Assembly: GCA_023405565.1 (NCBI GenBank)
Contig: JAEXXW010000090.1
Location: 1-7,754 of the forward strand
Direction: 5' to 3'
Source of the DNA: Pseudomonadota bacterium
Lineage (GTDB): Bacteria; Pseudomonadota; Alphaproteobacteria; Rhizobiales; Xanthobacteraceae
Length of the DNA stretch: 7,754 nucleotides
Positions 1 through 7,754 of this stretch are shown here, piece by piece (position 1 is the first letter of the stretch; each line of letters starts with the position of its first letter). The position numbers and the translations under genes were made by a program. The notes under the pieces are model-generated. The model was not told where the DNA came from. It saw nothing but the letters and a program-made list of their open reading frames with translations, and did no database searches.

Positions 1-879
1 GTCGAGTACAGTGACGCCTTTGGCCGCGACCTGCTGACCCATCAGGCCGGCGAACGCCGATGTGCCCTTGCGATTGAAGTCACCCTCGAGGCCGTGACCG
101 ACCGCTTCATGCAGCATCACACCGGGCCAGCCGGCGCCGAGCACGACGTCCATTTCGCCGGCGGGAGCCGGCACCGATTCGAGATTCACCAGCGCCTGCC
201 GGATCGCGTCATCGACAGCACCGCGCCAGGCCTGCGTCTCGATGAAGCGGGCATACCCCTCACGGCCGCCATAGCCGTGGCTGCCGGTTTCCTGCCGGTC
301 GCCATCACCGGCGACGATCGACACGTTGATGCGGACCATCGGCCGGATGTCGCGATAGACTTCGCCATCGGCGCGGACGATCTCCACCACCTGCCAGGAG
401 GCACCGAGGCTGGCACTGACCTGCCGCACCCGCGGGTCCTTCGCACGGGCATAGGCATCGATTTCCTGAAGCAGCTTCACCTTGGTCTCGAAGCCGGGAG
501 CGTCGAGCGGGTTTTCGTCTCCATAGAGCCGGATATTGCTGCGGCCGGGCGCATCCGCATAGCGGCCGGTATAGCCGCCCTTCACGGCGCGCACGGCGTC
601 GGCTGCGCGAATCAGCGCCGCTTCCGAAAGATCAGAGGCATGGGCATAGCCGACCGCTTCGTCCTTCACCGCCCGCAGGCCAAACCCCTGCGCGGTATCG
701 TAGGTCGCCTGTTTCAGGCGCCCGTTGTCGAAGCCGAGGGCCTCGGACTGGCGGTATTCGAGGAAGAGTTCGCCGTCATCGGCGCCCTCCAGCCCCTTTG
801 AAATGATGGAACGGACGCGGCCCCGGTCGAGGCCGGCACGGTCGATGAGGGAGGATGTGGAGAGGGTTTTGTCGGTCAT
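1..879 (-). CDS. tldD: TldD metalloprotease, N-terminal part (runs off the left edge)
   Basis: TldD is the zinc-metalloprotease subunit of the TldD/TldE (PmbA) complex, family U62. In E. coli it matures microcin B17 and degrades the CcdA antitoxin by cutting unfolded peptides in the cytosol. Reading leftwards from ATG at 879-877 gives 293 codons without a stop. The segment HEAVGHGLEGDFNRKG holds the HExxxH zinc-binding motif at about residues 257-262 (codons at 111-94), preceded by MDVVLGAGWPGVML, as is typical of TldD. TldE lacks this motif, so TldD rather than PmbA is the right call. Family members are about 475-480 residues, so roughly 60% is present; the third metal ligand, a C-terminal Cys, lies outside the window. 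The reading frame one step upstream meets a TGA, which supports this start, but no strong ribosome binding site is visible. It lies 95 bp downstream of the IalB-like gene on the same strand and may be co-transcribed with it. Confidence 0.95.
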   Translation of the reverse strand, partial: MTDKTLSTSSLIDRAGLDRGRVRSIISKGLEGADDGELFLEYRQSEALGFDNGRLKQATYDTAQGFGLRAVKDEAVGYAHASDLSEAALIRAADAVRAVKGGYTGRYADAPGRSNIRLYGDENPLDAPGFETKVKLLQEIDAYARAKDPRVRQVSASLGASWQVVEIVRADGEVYRDIRPMVRINVSIVAGDGDRQETGSHGYGGREGYARFIETQAWRGAVDDAIRQALVNLESVPAPAGEMDVVLGAGWPGVMLHEAVGHGLEGDFNRKGTSAFAGLMGQQVAAKGVTVLD

Positions 880-974
880 GGCGCAAACATAATGCTGGCG
901 CCGGCAAACCGCGAGAGAGCCTCTCCATCATTCCGAACAACGTCAAACGGCTGTTCGGCCGACCGGGCAGCCGG

Positions 975-1496
975 TCAGGGCAGCTTGTCGAAGCCCTCGC
1001 CGAAGCCCTTCAGGGCCATCGGGAAGCCAATCCCCTCTTCCGGGGTCTGGAAGATGATAAAAGTTGCAGTTGTGCCGGACCGCATCTGCTTGGTCAGGTT
1101 GTCGTCCATGACCACCTCGGCGACGCAACCGTTGGGCAGGCAGCGGACAAAACCGGCCCGGCCGATATCGGCATTGTCGATCTTCAGGCCGAGGCCGGAC
1201 GGCAGAAGCACCCCAAGCGGCGCGATCACCCGCATCAGCCGGCTCTTGTTGTCGGCGGTCTTCAGCACGATCACAGTCAGGCCGATATTGGCCCGGTCCT
1301 CGGCCGTCACGCTCTGAATCAGGGCACATTGCTCGCTCTGGGCCCCGGGCGGAGTGTCGCACCGGATCTGCCAGTCAGCATGGACCGACTTGACCGCCCC
1401 CTGCGCACGGGCATGCCCGGTCTGCAAAATCCAGATAGCCAGGATTCCGGCGAGAAACGGCAATCCGCCGCGCCCCGCAAATCGTGAAATCACCAT
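975..1496 (-). CDS. Invasion-associated locus B (IalB) family periplasmic protein
   Basis: This is a 173-residue secreted protein of the IalB family, named after a Bartonella erythrocyte-invasion factor but widespread in non-pathogenic alphaproteobacteria, where its role is not well defined. Residues 1-31 form a signal peptide: Arg at 5 and 9, a hydrophobic core LPFLAGILAIWIL, and a likely cut after ARA (29-31). The mature part starts with the family-like segment ADWQIRC and has four cysteines (C46, C57, C119, C124) in the spacing C-x10-C and CLPNGC, fit for two disulfides in the periplasm. Met at 1496 is chosen because it puts the signal peptide at the very N-terminus; the upstream GGATGG is only a weak ribosome binding site. 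The gene is divergent from coxB and upstream of tldD. Paralogues are usual in these genomes, so the symbol ialB is not assigned. The family call is fairly sure; virulence should not be inferred. Confidence 0.85.
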   Translation of the reverse strand: MVISRFAGRGGLPFLAGILAIWILQTGHARAQGAVKSVHADWQIRCDTPPGAQSEQCALIQSVTAEDRANIGLTVIVLKTADNKSRLMRVIAPLGVLLPSGLGLKIDNADIGRAGFVRCLPNGCVAEVVMDDNLTKQMRSGTTATFIIFQTPEEGIGFPMALKGFGEGFDKLP

Positions 1497-1670
1497 GTCA
1501 CCATCCAGGCTGATGGTTGCCCTTGTTCATCGACAATGCCGGCCGGAACCGAATCGCCTTCGGGGCCGGCCAGTGGAGCGTGGCACCACGCGAGCCGCAC
1601 TCTGTCAAGCGTACACAGGAGGGACAAAAAACGCCCTTTTCTGGCCGAAAAACCACAGTCCCGCACAGCT

Positions 1671-1699
1671 TTGATCCCATACGCACAGTCACATTAGAT
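1671..1699 (+). promoter_or_regulatory. Candidate sigma70-type promoter for the cox operon
   Basis: TTGATC at 1671-1676 (4 of 6 matches to the -35 consensus TTGACA) lies 17 bp before TTAGAT at 1694-1699 (3 of 6 matches to TATAAT). The phased A/T tracts at 1626-1652 sit just upstream, where an UP-like or curved element would be. The match is weak and alphaproteobacterial promoters are variable, so this is only a candidate. Confidence 0.25.
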
Positions 1700-1706
1700 C
1701 AATGTG
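1690..1706. promoter_or_regulatory. Inverted repeat CACATT-N5-AATGTG, possible operator
   Basis: The arms CACATT (1690-1695) and AATGTG (1701-1706) are perfectly complementary around AGATC. The site has T-N11-A symmetry and overlaps the candidate -10 box, a position suited to a repressor or a LysR-type regulator. It does not match the FNR/FixK consensus TTGAT-N4-ATCAA: only one ATCAA half-site is present. The regulator is unknown. Confidence 0.35.
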
Positions 1707-1749
1707 CAGGCACGTTGCGACCGAGGCGGAATTATGGTTTGAGAAGCCG

Positions 1750-1767
1750 GGATTTTCCCCAAAATCC
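1750..1767 (+). repeat. Perfect inverted repeat GGATTTT-CCCC-AAAATCC
   Basis: A 7-bp perfect stem (1750-1756 with 1761-1767) encloses a CCCC tetraloop. In RNA it would be a compact hairpin in the coxB leader; in DNA it could be a protein-binding palindrome. No T-run follows, so it is not a standard intrinsic terminator. Confidence 0.45.
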
Positions 1768-1770
1768 TGC

Positions 1771-1816
1771 CATGAGCTCTTGCCACTCCGCCATCCGTGG
1801 AGCGGGTTTGCTCATG
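1771..1816 (+). repeat. Long stem-loop in the coxB leader
   Basis: The outer arms CATGAGC (1771-1777) and GCTCATG (1810-1816) pair perfectly over 7 bp. Within them CCAC (1783-1786) can pair with GTGG (1797-1800), or alternatively CTCC (1786-1789) with GGAG (1799-1802). These two inner pairings exclude each other, so the element could adopt two inner folds. It starts 3 nt after the hairpin at 1750-1767. Any role in controlling coxB is inference. Confidence 0.4.
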
Positions 1817-1823
1817 GGGGGAT

Positions 1824-1837
1824 CGGGCTGCAGCCCG
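1824..1837. repeat. 14-bp perfect palindrome CGGGCTGCAGCCCG
   Basis: This is a self-complementary 14-mer about 70 bp upstream of the coxB start. With no spacer it is a better DNA palindrome than an RNA hairpin, although a 5-bp stem with a TGCA loop is possible. Such palindromes also arise by chance in GC-rich DNA. Confidence 0.3.
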
Positions 1838-1891
1838 GCCGGGAGGAGCCACGCGCGACTTGACCGGTCTCGCCGATGGCTGAAGGTGTCG

Positions 1892-1897
1892 AAGGAG
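1892..1897 (+). promoter_or_regulatory. Ribosome binding site of coxB
   Basis: AAGGAG lies 11 nt before the ATG at 1909. It decides the start: the in-frame ATG at 1876 lies upstream of this site, has no comparable site of its own, and would put an 11-residue polar extension (MAEGVEGANTT) before the signal peptide. Confidence 0.75.
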
Positions 1898-1908
1898 CGA
1901 ATACGACA

Positions 1909-4451
<2,543 letters not shown>

Positions 4452-4500
4452 GCCGGTTCGAATTGTCCGCTTCAGTGCAAGAAAGAGTGTTTGAGTAACG

Positions 4501-5502
4501 ATGTCGATGCAAAGCGAAACCGCGCGCCTCACCCCACCGCTTCCGGCGGTGAATGATGGCGCGCGCCATGGCTCCAATCCCGTGGGGCCGAGCCTTGCAA
4601 CGCCAAGCCTTGCAACGCCGCGTGACTATTTCGAACTCCTGAAACCGCGGGTGATGTCGCTTGTCGTCTTCACCGCGCTGGTCGGCATGGTGGCGGCGCC
4701 GGGACACATCAATCCGGTCCTTGGCGCCACCGCTCTTCTCTTCATCGCCATCGGCGCCGGCGCCTCCGGCGCCCTGAACATGTGGTACGAGGCCGATCTC
4801 GATGCGGTGATGTCCCGCACGATGAAGCGGCCGATCCCGGATGGCCGCATTCTGCCTGGCGAAGTGCTGGGCTTTGCCATGTTCCTCGCCGTGTTTTCGG
4901 TCGTGGCGATGGGCCTTCTCATCAATCTGATCTCGGCCGTCCTGCTCGCCTTCACCATCTTCTTCTATGCCGTCGTCTATTCGATGTGGCTGAAGCGCTG
5001 GACGCCGCAGAACATCGTCATCGGCGGTGCCGCCGGGGCACTCCCGCCGGTCATTGGCTGGGCCGCTGCAACCGGTTCGGTCAGCCTTGAGCCGATCGTG
5101 ATGTTCCTGATCATCTTCATCTGGACACCGCCGCATTTCTGGGCGCTGGCCATGCTGCGCACCGAGGAATATGCGCGCGCTGGCGTGCCGATGCTGCCGG
5201 TGGTGGCGGGCGAGAAAGAAACGCGCCGCCAGATCCTTCTCTATTCCATCCTGATGGCGCCGGTCGGTGCCCTGCCGTATCTCCTCGGCTATACCAGCGC
5301 CCTCTATGGCACCATCTCGATCGTCACTGGCGTGATGTTCGTGATGCACGCGCTGCGGCTGCGCAGCGCTGCCGACGGCGAAGCCACCGCACGCGCTGCC
5401 AAGAAGCTGTTCGGCTTCTCGATCCTCTATCTCGGCCTCCTCTTCGCCGTCATGCTGATCGACCGGGGCTTCGGCCTGTCCTTCGGGCAATTGTCGTGGT
5501 GA
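4501..5502 (+). CDS. ctaB: Protoheme IX farnesyltransferase (heme O synthase)
   Basis: CtaB (Cox10 homologue) is an inner-membrane UbiA-family prenyltransferase that attaches farnesyl to heme B to give heme O, the precursor of heme A for CoxA. The 333-residue product has the first Asp-rich site [19 protein letters not shown] at 93-111 (N93, D99, D101, R106) for Mg-diphosphate binding. The second conserved loop, [17 protein letters not shown], is at 160-176, followed by GALPPVIGW and [10 protein letters not shown] (208-217). About eight to nine membrane helices are expected. The segment [11 protein letters not shown] at 41-51 is where homology to the family begins. The 40 residues before it are low in complexity and contain SLATP twice in tandem. 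The start is 49 nt after coxA; ATG at 4507 is an equally possible start and the ribosome binding site is weak. Its stop overlaps the start of coxF. Confidence 0.96.
   Translation: MSMQSETARLTPPLPAVNDGARHGSNPVGPSLATPSLATPRDYFELLKPRVMSLVVFTALVGMVAAPGHINPVLGATALLFIAIGAGASGALNMWYEADLDAVMSRTMKRPIPDGRILPGEVLGFAMFLAVFSVVAMGLLINLISAVLLAFTIFFYAVVYSMWLKRWTPQNIVIGGAAGALPPVIGWAAATGSVSLEPIVMFLIIFIWTPPHFWALAMLRTEEYARAGVPMLPVVAGEKETRRQILLYSILMAPVGALPYLLGYTSALYGTISIVTGVMFVMHALRLRSAADGEATARAAKKLFGFSILYLGLLFAVMLIDRGFGLSFGQLSW
4591..4620 (+). repeat. 15-bp tandem duplication inside ctaB
   Basis: AGCCTTGCAACGCCA (4591-4605) is followed directly by AGCCTTGCAACGCCG (4606-4620): 14 of 15 bases match and the unit is in frame, giving [10 protein letters not shown] at CtaB residues 31-40. 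It lies in the poorly conserved N-terminal extension before the first conserved segment, so it should be tolerated. It looks like a recent replication-slippage event. Confidence 0.85.
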
Positions 5503-5672
5503 CCACCGTGGACAATCAGAACGAAGAGAACGGTATCGTCCTGACGGAAGCGCAGAAGAAGGCGCGGCGCACACGATCCATCGCGCTGGCCATCTGCCTC
5601 GGCCTTCTGGTCGTCCTTTTCTATATCGTGACGCTGGTGAAAGGCCCCGGCGTCCTCAACCGGCCGATCTGA
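5499..5672 (+). CDS. coxF: CoxF, small single-helix membrane protein of the cox operon
   Basis: This is a 57-codon gene in the gap between ctaB and ctaG. The product reads [19 protein letters not shown], then a basic stretch KKARRTRS (19-26), one membrane helix of about residues 27-46 ([20 protein letters not shown]), and the end [10 protein letters not shown]. The pattern of a charged start, RRxRS, a helix with FYIVT and a terminal GPxVLNRP is what I recall for the CoxF protein found between ctaB and ctaG in alphaproteobacteria. Its biochemical role is not established; an accessory role in oxidase assembly is inferred from context. The start is GTG, overlapping the ctaB stop (GTGA at 5499-5502), which suggests coupled translation. 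In-frame GTG codons at 5496 and 5508 are alternatives. The stop at 5670-5672 is one base before the ctaG ATG. Confidence 0.85.
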   Translation: MTTVDNQNEENGIVLTEAQKKARRTRSIALAICLGLLVVLFYIVTLVKGPGVLNRPI

Positions 5673-5673
5673 C

Positions 5674-6282
5674 ATGACCAGCAGCGATCAGCCGCGCCAG
5701 CCTTCCCGACGCCGCGACGCCATTGTCGCCGCCTCCTGCGGTGGCTTCGTCGCGTTGATGGTGGGTATGTCCTATGCGGCGGTCCCGCTTTATGACTGGT
5801 TCTGCCGCACGACCGGTTTCAACGGCACGACGCAGGTGGCGCAAGCCGCGCCCGGCACCGTGCTCGACCGTAAGGTGACGGTCCGCTTCGATGCCAATGT
5901 CGGCGCCGGCCTACCCTGGAAATTTGTCCCGGAGCGCAACCAGATCGAAGCGCGCCTCGGCGACGTGATTACGGTCGATTACATCGTCACCAACCAGGCG
6001 GCGCGCGAGACCCATGGCCTTGCTGCCTATAATGTCGCGCCGCTGAACCTCGGCTCGTATTTCCAGAAGATCAACTGCTTCTGCTTCAGCGACCAGACCA
6101 TGAAGCCGGGCGAAACACGCGCGATGACCGTTGTCTTCTATGTCGATCCGGCGATCGACAAGGACCCGGACGCGCAGGGCGATCTGACGATCACGCTGTC
6201 CTACACATTCTACCCGCAGCGCGATCAGCCAAAACCGCAGGCGAATGCCGGCACCACCGGCGCAGCCGCAAGAATCGAGTGA
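5674..6282 (+). CDS. ctaG: Cytochrome c oxidase assembly protein CtaG/Cox11 (CuB copper chaperone)
   Basis: CtaG (Cox11) inserts copper into the CuB site of subunit I from the periplasmic side. The 202-residue product has a short cytoplasmic start with RRR at 12-14, one membrane helix at about 16-36, and a periplasmic Ig-like domain. The copper-binding CFCF motif is at C135/C137, and the third conserved Cys is C44 in LYDWFC just after the helix. Other family marks are FNGTTQVA at 49-56, PWKF at 81-84 and the end of the fold at LSYTFYP. The C-terminal tail is Pro/Gln/Ala-rich and ends in ARIE, part of which was duplicated at the DNA level past the stop. The gene starts one base after coxF, so the two are probably translationally coupled. 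The name ctaG is also used for an unrelated Bacillus-type protein; this one is the Cox11 family. Confidence 0.96.
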   Translation: MTSSDQPRQPSRRRDAIVAASCGGFVALMVGMSYAAVPLYDWFCRTTGFNGTTQVAQAAPGTVLDRKVTVRFDANVGAGLPWKFVPERNQIEARLGDVITVDYIVTNQAARETHGLAAYNVAPLNLGSYFQKINCFCFSDQTMKPGETRAMTVVFYVDPAIDKDPDAQGDLTITLSYTFYPQRDQPKPQANAGTTGAAARIE

Positions 6283-6293
6283 AGAATCGAGTA
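6270..6293 (+). repeat. 12-bp tandem duplication across the ctaG stop codon
   Basis: AAGAATCGAGTG (6270-6281) and AAGAATCGAGTA (6282-6293) match at 11 of 12 bases. The first copy encodes the last residues R-I-E and the start of TGA. In the same frame, the second copy reads R-I-E-TAG. The result is two in-frame stops 12 nt apart, each in a GAGT(G/A) context, and two GANTC sites 12 bp apart. Confidence 0.85.
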
Positions 6294-6319
6294 GAGCATG
6301 ATCCGCAAAGATGATGCTC
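6293..6319. repeat. Remnant of a palindromic intergenic repeat
   Basis: GAGCAT (6294-6299) and ATGCTC (6314-6319) are perfect inverted arms around 14 bases. The left part, AGAGCATGATCCG followed by CAAAG, and the right part, GATGATGCTC, closely resemble the ends of a palindromic repeat I know to be abundant between genes in rhizobia and relatives. That repeat runs from about AGAGCATGATCC through a GAAAAG/CTTTTC core to GATCATGCTC. Here the middle appears deleted. The resemblance is from memory, not from a search. Confidence 0.5.
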
Positions 6320-6388
6320 GGCCTGTACAGATTATAGAGACCCGAGGCGCTACCCGCGCCGAAAAGGATTGAGACGGAGAAAAAGGGA

Positions 6389-7237
6389 ATGGCGGGCGCT
6401 ACCAAACATCACGACTATCATCTGGTGAATCCGTCACCGTGGCCCTTCGTCGCCTCGGTGTCCGCTTTCGTCCTGGCGGTCGGCGCCATTGCGTGGATGC
6501 ACAAGAGCTTCGCCGCAGCCCCGCTGGTGTTCGCGGCCGGCCTGATTGGCGTGCTCTACACCATGGCCGGCTGGTGGCGCGATGTGATCCGCGAAGCGGA
6601 GCACGGTGACCACACCCGGGTCGTGCAGTTGCATCATCGCTACGGCATGATCCTGTTCATCGCCTCCGAGGTGATGTTCTTCGTCGCCTGGTTCTGGGCC
6701 TATTTCAACGTCGCATTGTTCCCGCATGCGCCGCAGGAATTCCTGCGCACCGAGTTCGTCGGCGGCGTCTGGCCTCCGAAGGGTATCGAAACCTTCGATC
6801 CATGGCACCTGCCGCTCCTGAATACGCTGATCCTTCTCACCTCCGGCACCACCGTGACCTGGGCGCATCATGCGTTGCTCGAAGGTGACCGCGAAAGCGT
6901 GAAAAAGGGCCTGTGGCTGACGATCATCCTCGGACTGATCTTCACCTGTGTGCAGGCCTTCGAATACAGCCACGCCACTTTCGGCTTCAAAGGCAACATC
7001 TACGGTGCCACCTTCTTCATGGCGACCGGCTTCCATGGCGCCCACGTCATCATTGGCACGATCTTCCTGATCGTCTGCCTGTTCCGTGTCTACGCCGGCC
7101 AGTTCACACCGAAACAACATCTCGGTTTCGAATTCGCCGCCTGGTACTGGCATTTCGTCGACGTGGTGTGGATTTTCCTGTTTGCCTCGATCTATGTGTG
7201 GGGTGCCGGTACGCACTTCGCCGGGATCGCCCCATAG
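6389..7237 (+). CDS. coxC: Cytochrome c oxidase subunit III (aa3 type)
   Basis: CoxC (CtaE) is the seven-helix third core subunit. It binds lipids, supports proton uptake into the D channel of CoxA and keeps the enzyme stable during turnover. The 282-residue product shows [19 protein letters not shown] at 62-80, [14 protein letters not shown] at 93-106 with the conserved Glu E94, WPPKGI at 128-133, FEYSHATF at 191-198, [12 protein letters not shown] at 213-224 and [16 protein letters not shown] at 250-265. The length is normal for alphaproteobacteria and about 20 residues longer than mitochondrial COX3. The start ATG at 6389 follows GGAG (6376-6379) by 9 nt. The gap from ctaG is 106 bp, the widest in the operon, and carries the repeats described separately plus a GGCGC-TACCC-GCGCC hairpin at 6346-6360. 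A TATAGA at 6333-6338 could belong to an internal promoter but has no good -35. A terminator follows 19 nt after the stop. Confidence 0.97.
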   Translation: MAGATKHHDYHLVNPSPWPFVASVSAFVLAVGAIAWMHKSFAAAPLVFAAGLIGVLYTMAGWWRDVIREAEHGDHTRVVQLHHRYGMILFIASEVMFFVAWFWAYFNVALFPHAPQEFLRTEFVGGVWPPKGIETFDPWHLPLLNTLILLTSGTTVTWAHHALLEGDRESVKKGLWLTIILGLIFTCVQAFEYSHATFGFKGNIYGATFFMATGFHGAHVIIGTIFLIVCLFRVYAGQFTPKQHLGFEFAAWYWHFVDVVWIFLFASIYVWGAGTHFAGIAP

Positions 7238-7256
7238 CGAGGAATATCTACGAGAG

Positions 7257-7284
7257 AAAAAAGGCGGCTTCGGCCGCCTTTTTT
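7257..7284. terminator. Intrinsic terminator of the cox operon, symmetric
   Basis: AAAAAA-GGCGGC (7257-7268), loop TTCG (7269-7272), GCCGCC-TTTTTT (7273-7284). The 6-bp GC stem with a stable UUCG loop and a T6 tract is a textbook Rho-independent terminator on the plus strand. The flanking A6 and T6 make it equally good on the minus strand, so it could also stop antisense transcription into coxC. It begins 19 nt after the coxC stop and separates coxC from the DUF983 gene. Confidence 0.95.
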
Positions 7285-7384
7285 ATTGCTTGTTGTCGAG
7301 ACTGGACTTGTTCCCGCCATTCCCGTCCTACATACAGGCCAAGATGGATCCGGCAGCAGGCCGGGCATGCACCATCGGACCATT

Positions 7385-7754
7385 ATGAGCGAACCATCAC
7401 CTCTCAAAACCGCTCTCACATGCCGCTGCCCGGCCTGTGGTGAGGGAAAGCTGTATCAGGGCTTCCTGACGCTGCGGCCGCGCTGCGATAAATGTGGCCT
7501 TGATTACAATTTCAGCGATTCCGGCGATGGGCCTGCGGTGTTCATCATTCTCGCGGCCGGGTTCATTGTCGTATTCGCAGCGCTGGTGGTCGAATTCACC
7601 TATCAGCCACCGTTCTGGCTGCATGCGATCCTGTGGCTGCCGTTGATCCTCGCGGTGACGCTGCTTCCGTTGCGTCCAACGAAGGCCCTGCTGATAGCGC
7701 TTCAACATCGTCACAAGGCCGCCGAAGGCAAACTTGAAATGCGCGACAAAGCGC
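7385..7754 (+). CDS. DUF983 zinc-ribbon membrane protein, N-terminal part (runs off the right edge)
   Basis: The 123 visible codons begin MSEPSPLKTALTCRCPACGE. Two Cys pairs, C15-x2-C18 and C34-x2-C37, form a small zinc-ribbon-like knuckle; C13 is an additional Cys. Two membrane helices follow at about 51-73 and 79-97. The segment RCDKCGLDYNFSDSGDGPAVF (34-54, Cys pair followed by the DGPA turn) is characteristic of DUF983. These proteins usually sit between coxC and the surf1 gene in alphaproteobacteria, which suggests a part in oxidase assembly, but no reaction is established. Most or nearly all of the protein is visible, judged by the usual length of about 120-140 residues. It is on the same strand as the operon but beyond the strong terminator, so it needs its own promoter or read-through. 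The spacer 7285-7384 shows no clear promoter and the ribosome binding site (CGGA) is weak. Confidence 0.88.
   Translation, partial: MSEPSPLKTALTCRCPACGEGKLYQGFLTLRPRCDKCGLDYNFSDSGDGPAVFIILAAGFIVVFAALVVEFTYQPPFWLHAILWLPLILAVTLLPLRPTKALLIALQHRHKAAEGKLEMRDKA

Larger units (their letters stand above)
1497..1908. other. Divergent intergenic region between the IalB-like gene and coxB
   Basis: No credible gene lies in these 412 bases. They should hold the promoters of both the leftward ialB-like/tldD unit and the rightward cox operon. What can be seen is a set of A/T tracts at 1626-1631, 1637-1640 and 1648-1652, with centres about 10-11.5 bp apart. Next come a weak rightward promoter candidate at 1671-1699 overlapped by an inverted repeat at 1690-1706, and inverted repeats at 1750-1767, 1771-1816 and 1824-1837. 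If transcription starts near 1705, the coxB messenger has a leader of about 200 nt that contains the last three. A perfect TTGACA hexamer also exists on the minus strand at 1608-1603 but without a convincing partner box. Confidence 0.6.

Noticed and set aside
94..801. 235-codon plus-strand frame at the left edge
   Set aside because: The opposite strand encodes TldD with its zinc motif; this frame is its shadow.
1603..1608. Perfect TTGACA on the minus strand as the promoter of the IalB-like gene
   Set aside because: At 16-18 bp spacing no plausible -10 box is found, and the alphaproteobacterial extended -10 is also absent.
1498..1692. 64-codon minus-strand frame just before the IalB-like gene
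   Set aside because: Its composition is unremarkable with no recognised motif, and it would occupy the promoter region. Its nearness to the next start seems accidental.
1671..1705. FNR/FixK-type site made from TTGAT and ATCAA halves
   Set aside because: The halves TTGAT (1671) and ATCAA (1698) are far more than 4 bp apart, so they do not form the required site.
1860..1886. TTGACCG-N12-GCTGAAGG as an alphaproteobacterial-type promoter for coxB
   Set aside because: Transcription would begin at about the ribosome binding site at 1892, leaving no room for it; the -10 match is also partial.
6298..6372. 24-codon frame between ctaG and coxC
   Set aside because: Its start codon comes from the palindromic repeat, it has no ribosome binding site and it resembles nothing known.
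6434..7216. 260-codon minus-strand frame opposite coxC
   Set aside because: Antisense shadow of coxC, Glu/His/Gly-rich, no domain seen.

Overview
This window is from the chromosome of a GC-rich alphaproteobacterium. The gene order, the protein signatures and a palindromic repeat resembling one common in rhizobia and relatives point towards Hyphomicrobiales (Rhizobiales) or a close neighbour; genus cannot be judged from the sequence alone. The core is the aa3-type cytochrome c oxidase (respiratory complex IV) locus. It carries the three catalytic-core subunits and three small or assembly functions, with part of a fourth accessory gene beyond a terminator.

Layout. On the minus strand at the left, the N-terminal ~293 codons of the metalloprotease gene tldD (879 to the left edge) lie downstream of an invasion-associated-locus-B-like periplasmic protein gene (1496-975). 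A 412-bp divergent intergenic region (1497-1908) follows. It holds helically spaced A/T tracts, a weak promoter candidate with an overlapping inverted repeat, and three more inverted repeats that would lie in the coxB leader RNA. On the plus strand come coxB (subunit II, 1909-2754), a strong intercistronic hairpin (2765-2798), coxA/ctaD (subunit I, 2832-4451), ctaB (heme O synthase, 4501-5502), a 57-codon coxF (5499-5672), ctaG/cox11 (CuB chaperone, 5674-6282), a short spacer with a tandem duplication and a palindromic repeat remnant, and coxC/ctaE (subunit III, 6389-7237). A near-perfect intrinsic terminator (7257-7284) closes the operon. A DUF983 zinc-ribbon membrane protein gene starts at 7385 and runs off the right edge.

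How the genes work together. CtaB farnesylates heme B to heme O, the precursor of the heme A groups in CoxA. CtaG delivers copper to the CuB site of CoxA. CoxB receives electrons from cytochrome c at CuA, and CoxA reduces O2 and pumps protons, with CoxC as stabilising subunit. CoxF and the DUF983 protein are conserved companions of this locus in alphaproteobacteria with poorly defined roles.

All key metal ligands and proton-channel residues that can be checked are present, so the enzyme looks intact. I found no clearly new system. The points most worth a second look are non-coding: the structured coxB leader, the coxB-coxA hairpin, the palindromic repeat remnant between ctaG and coxC, and two short in-frame tandem duplications.
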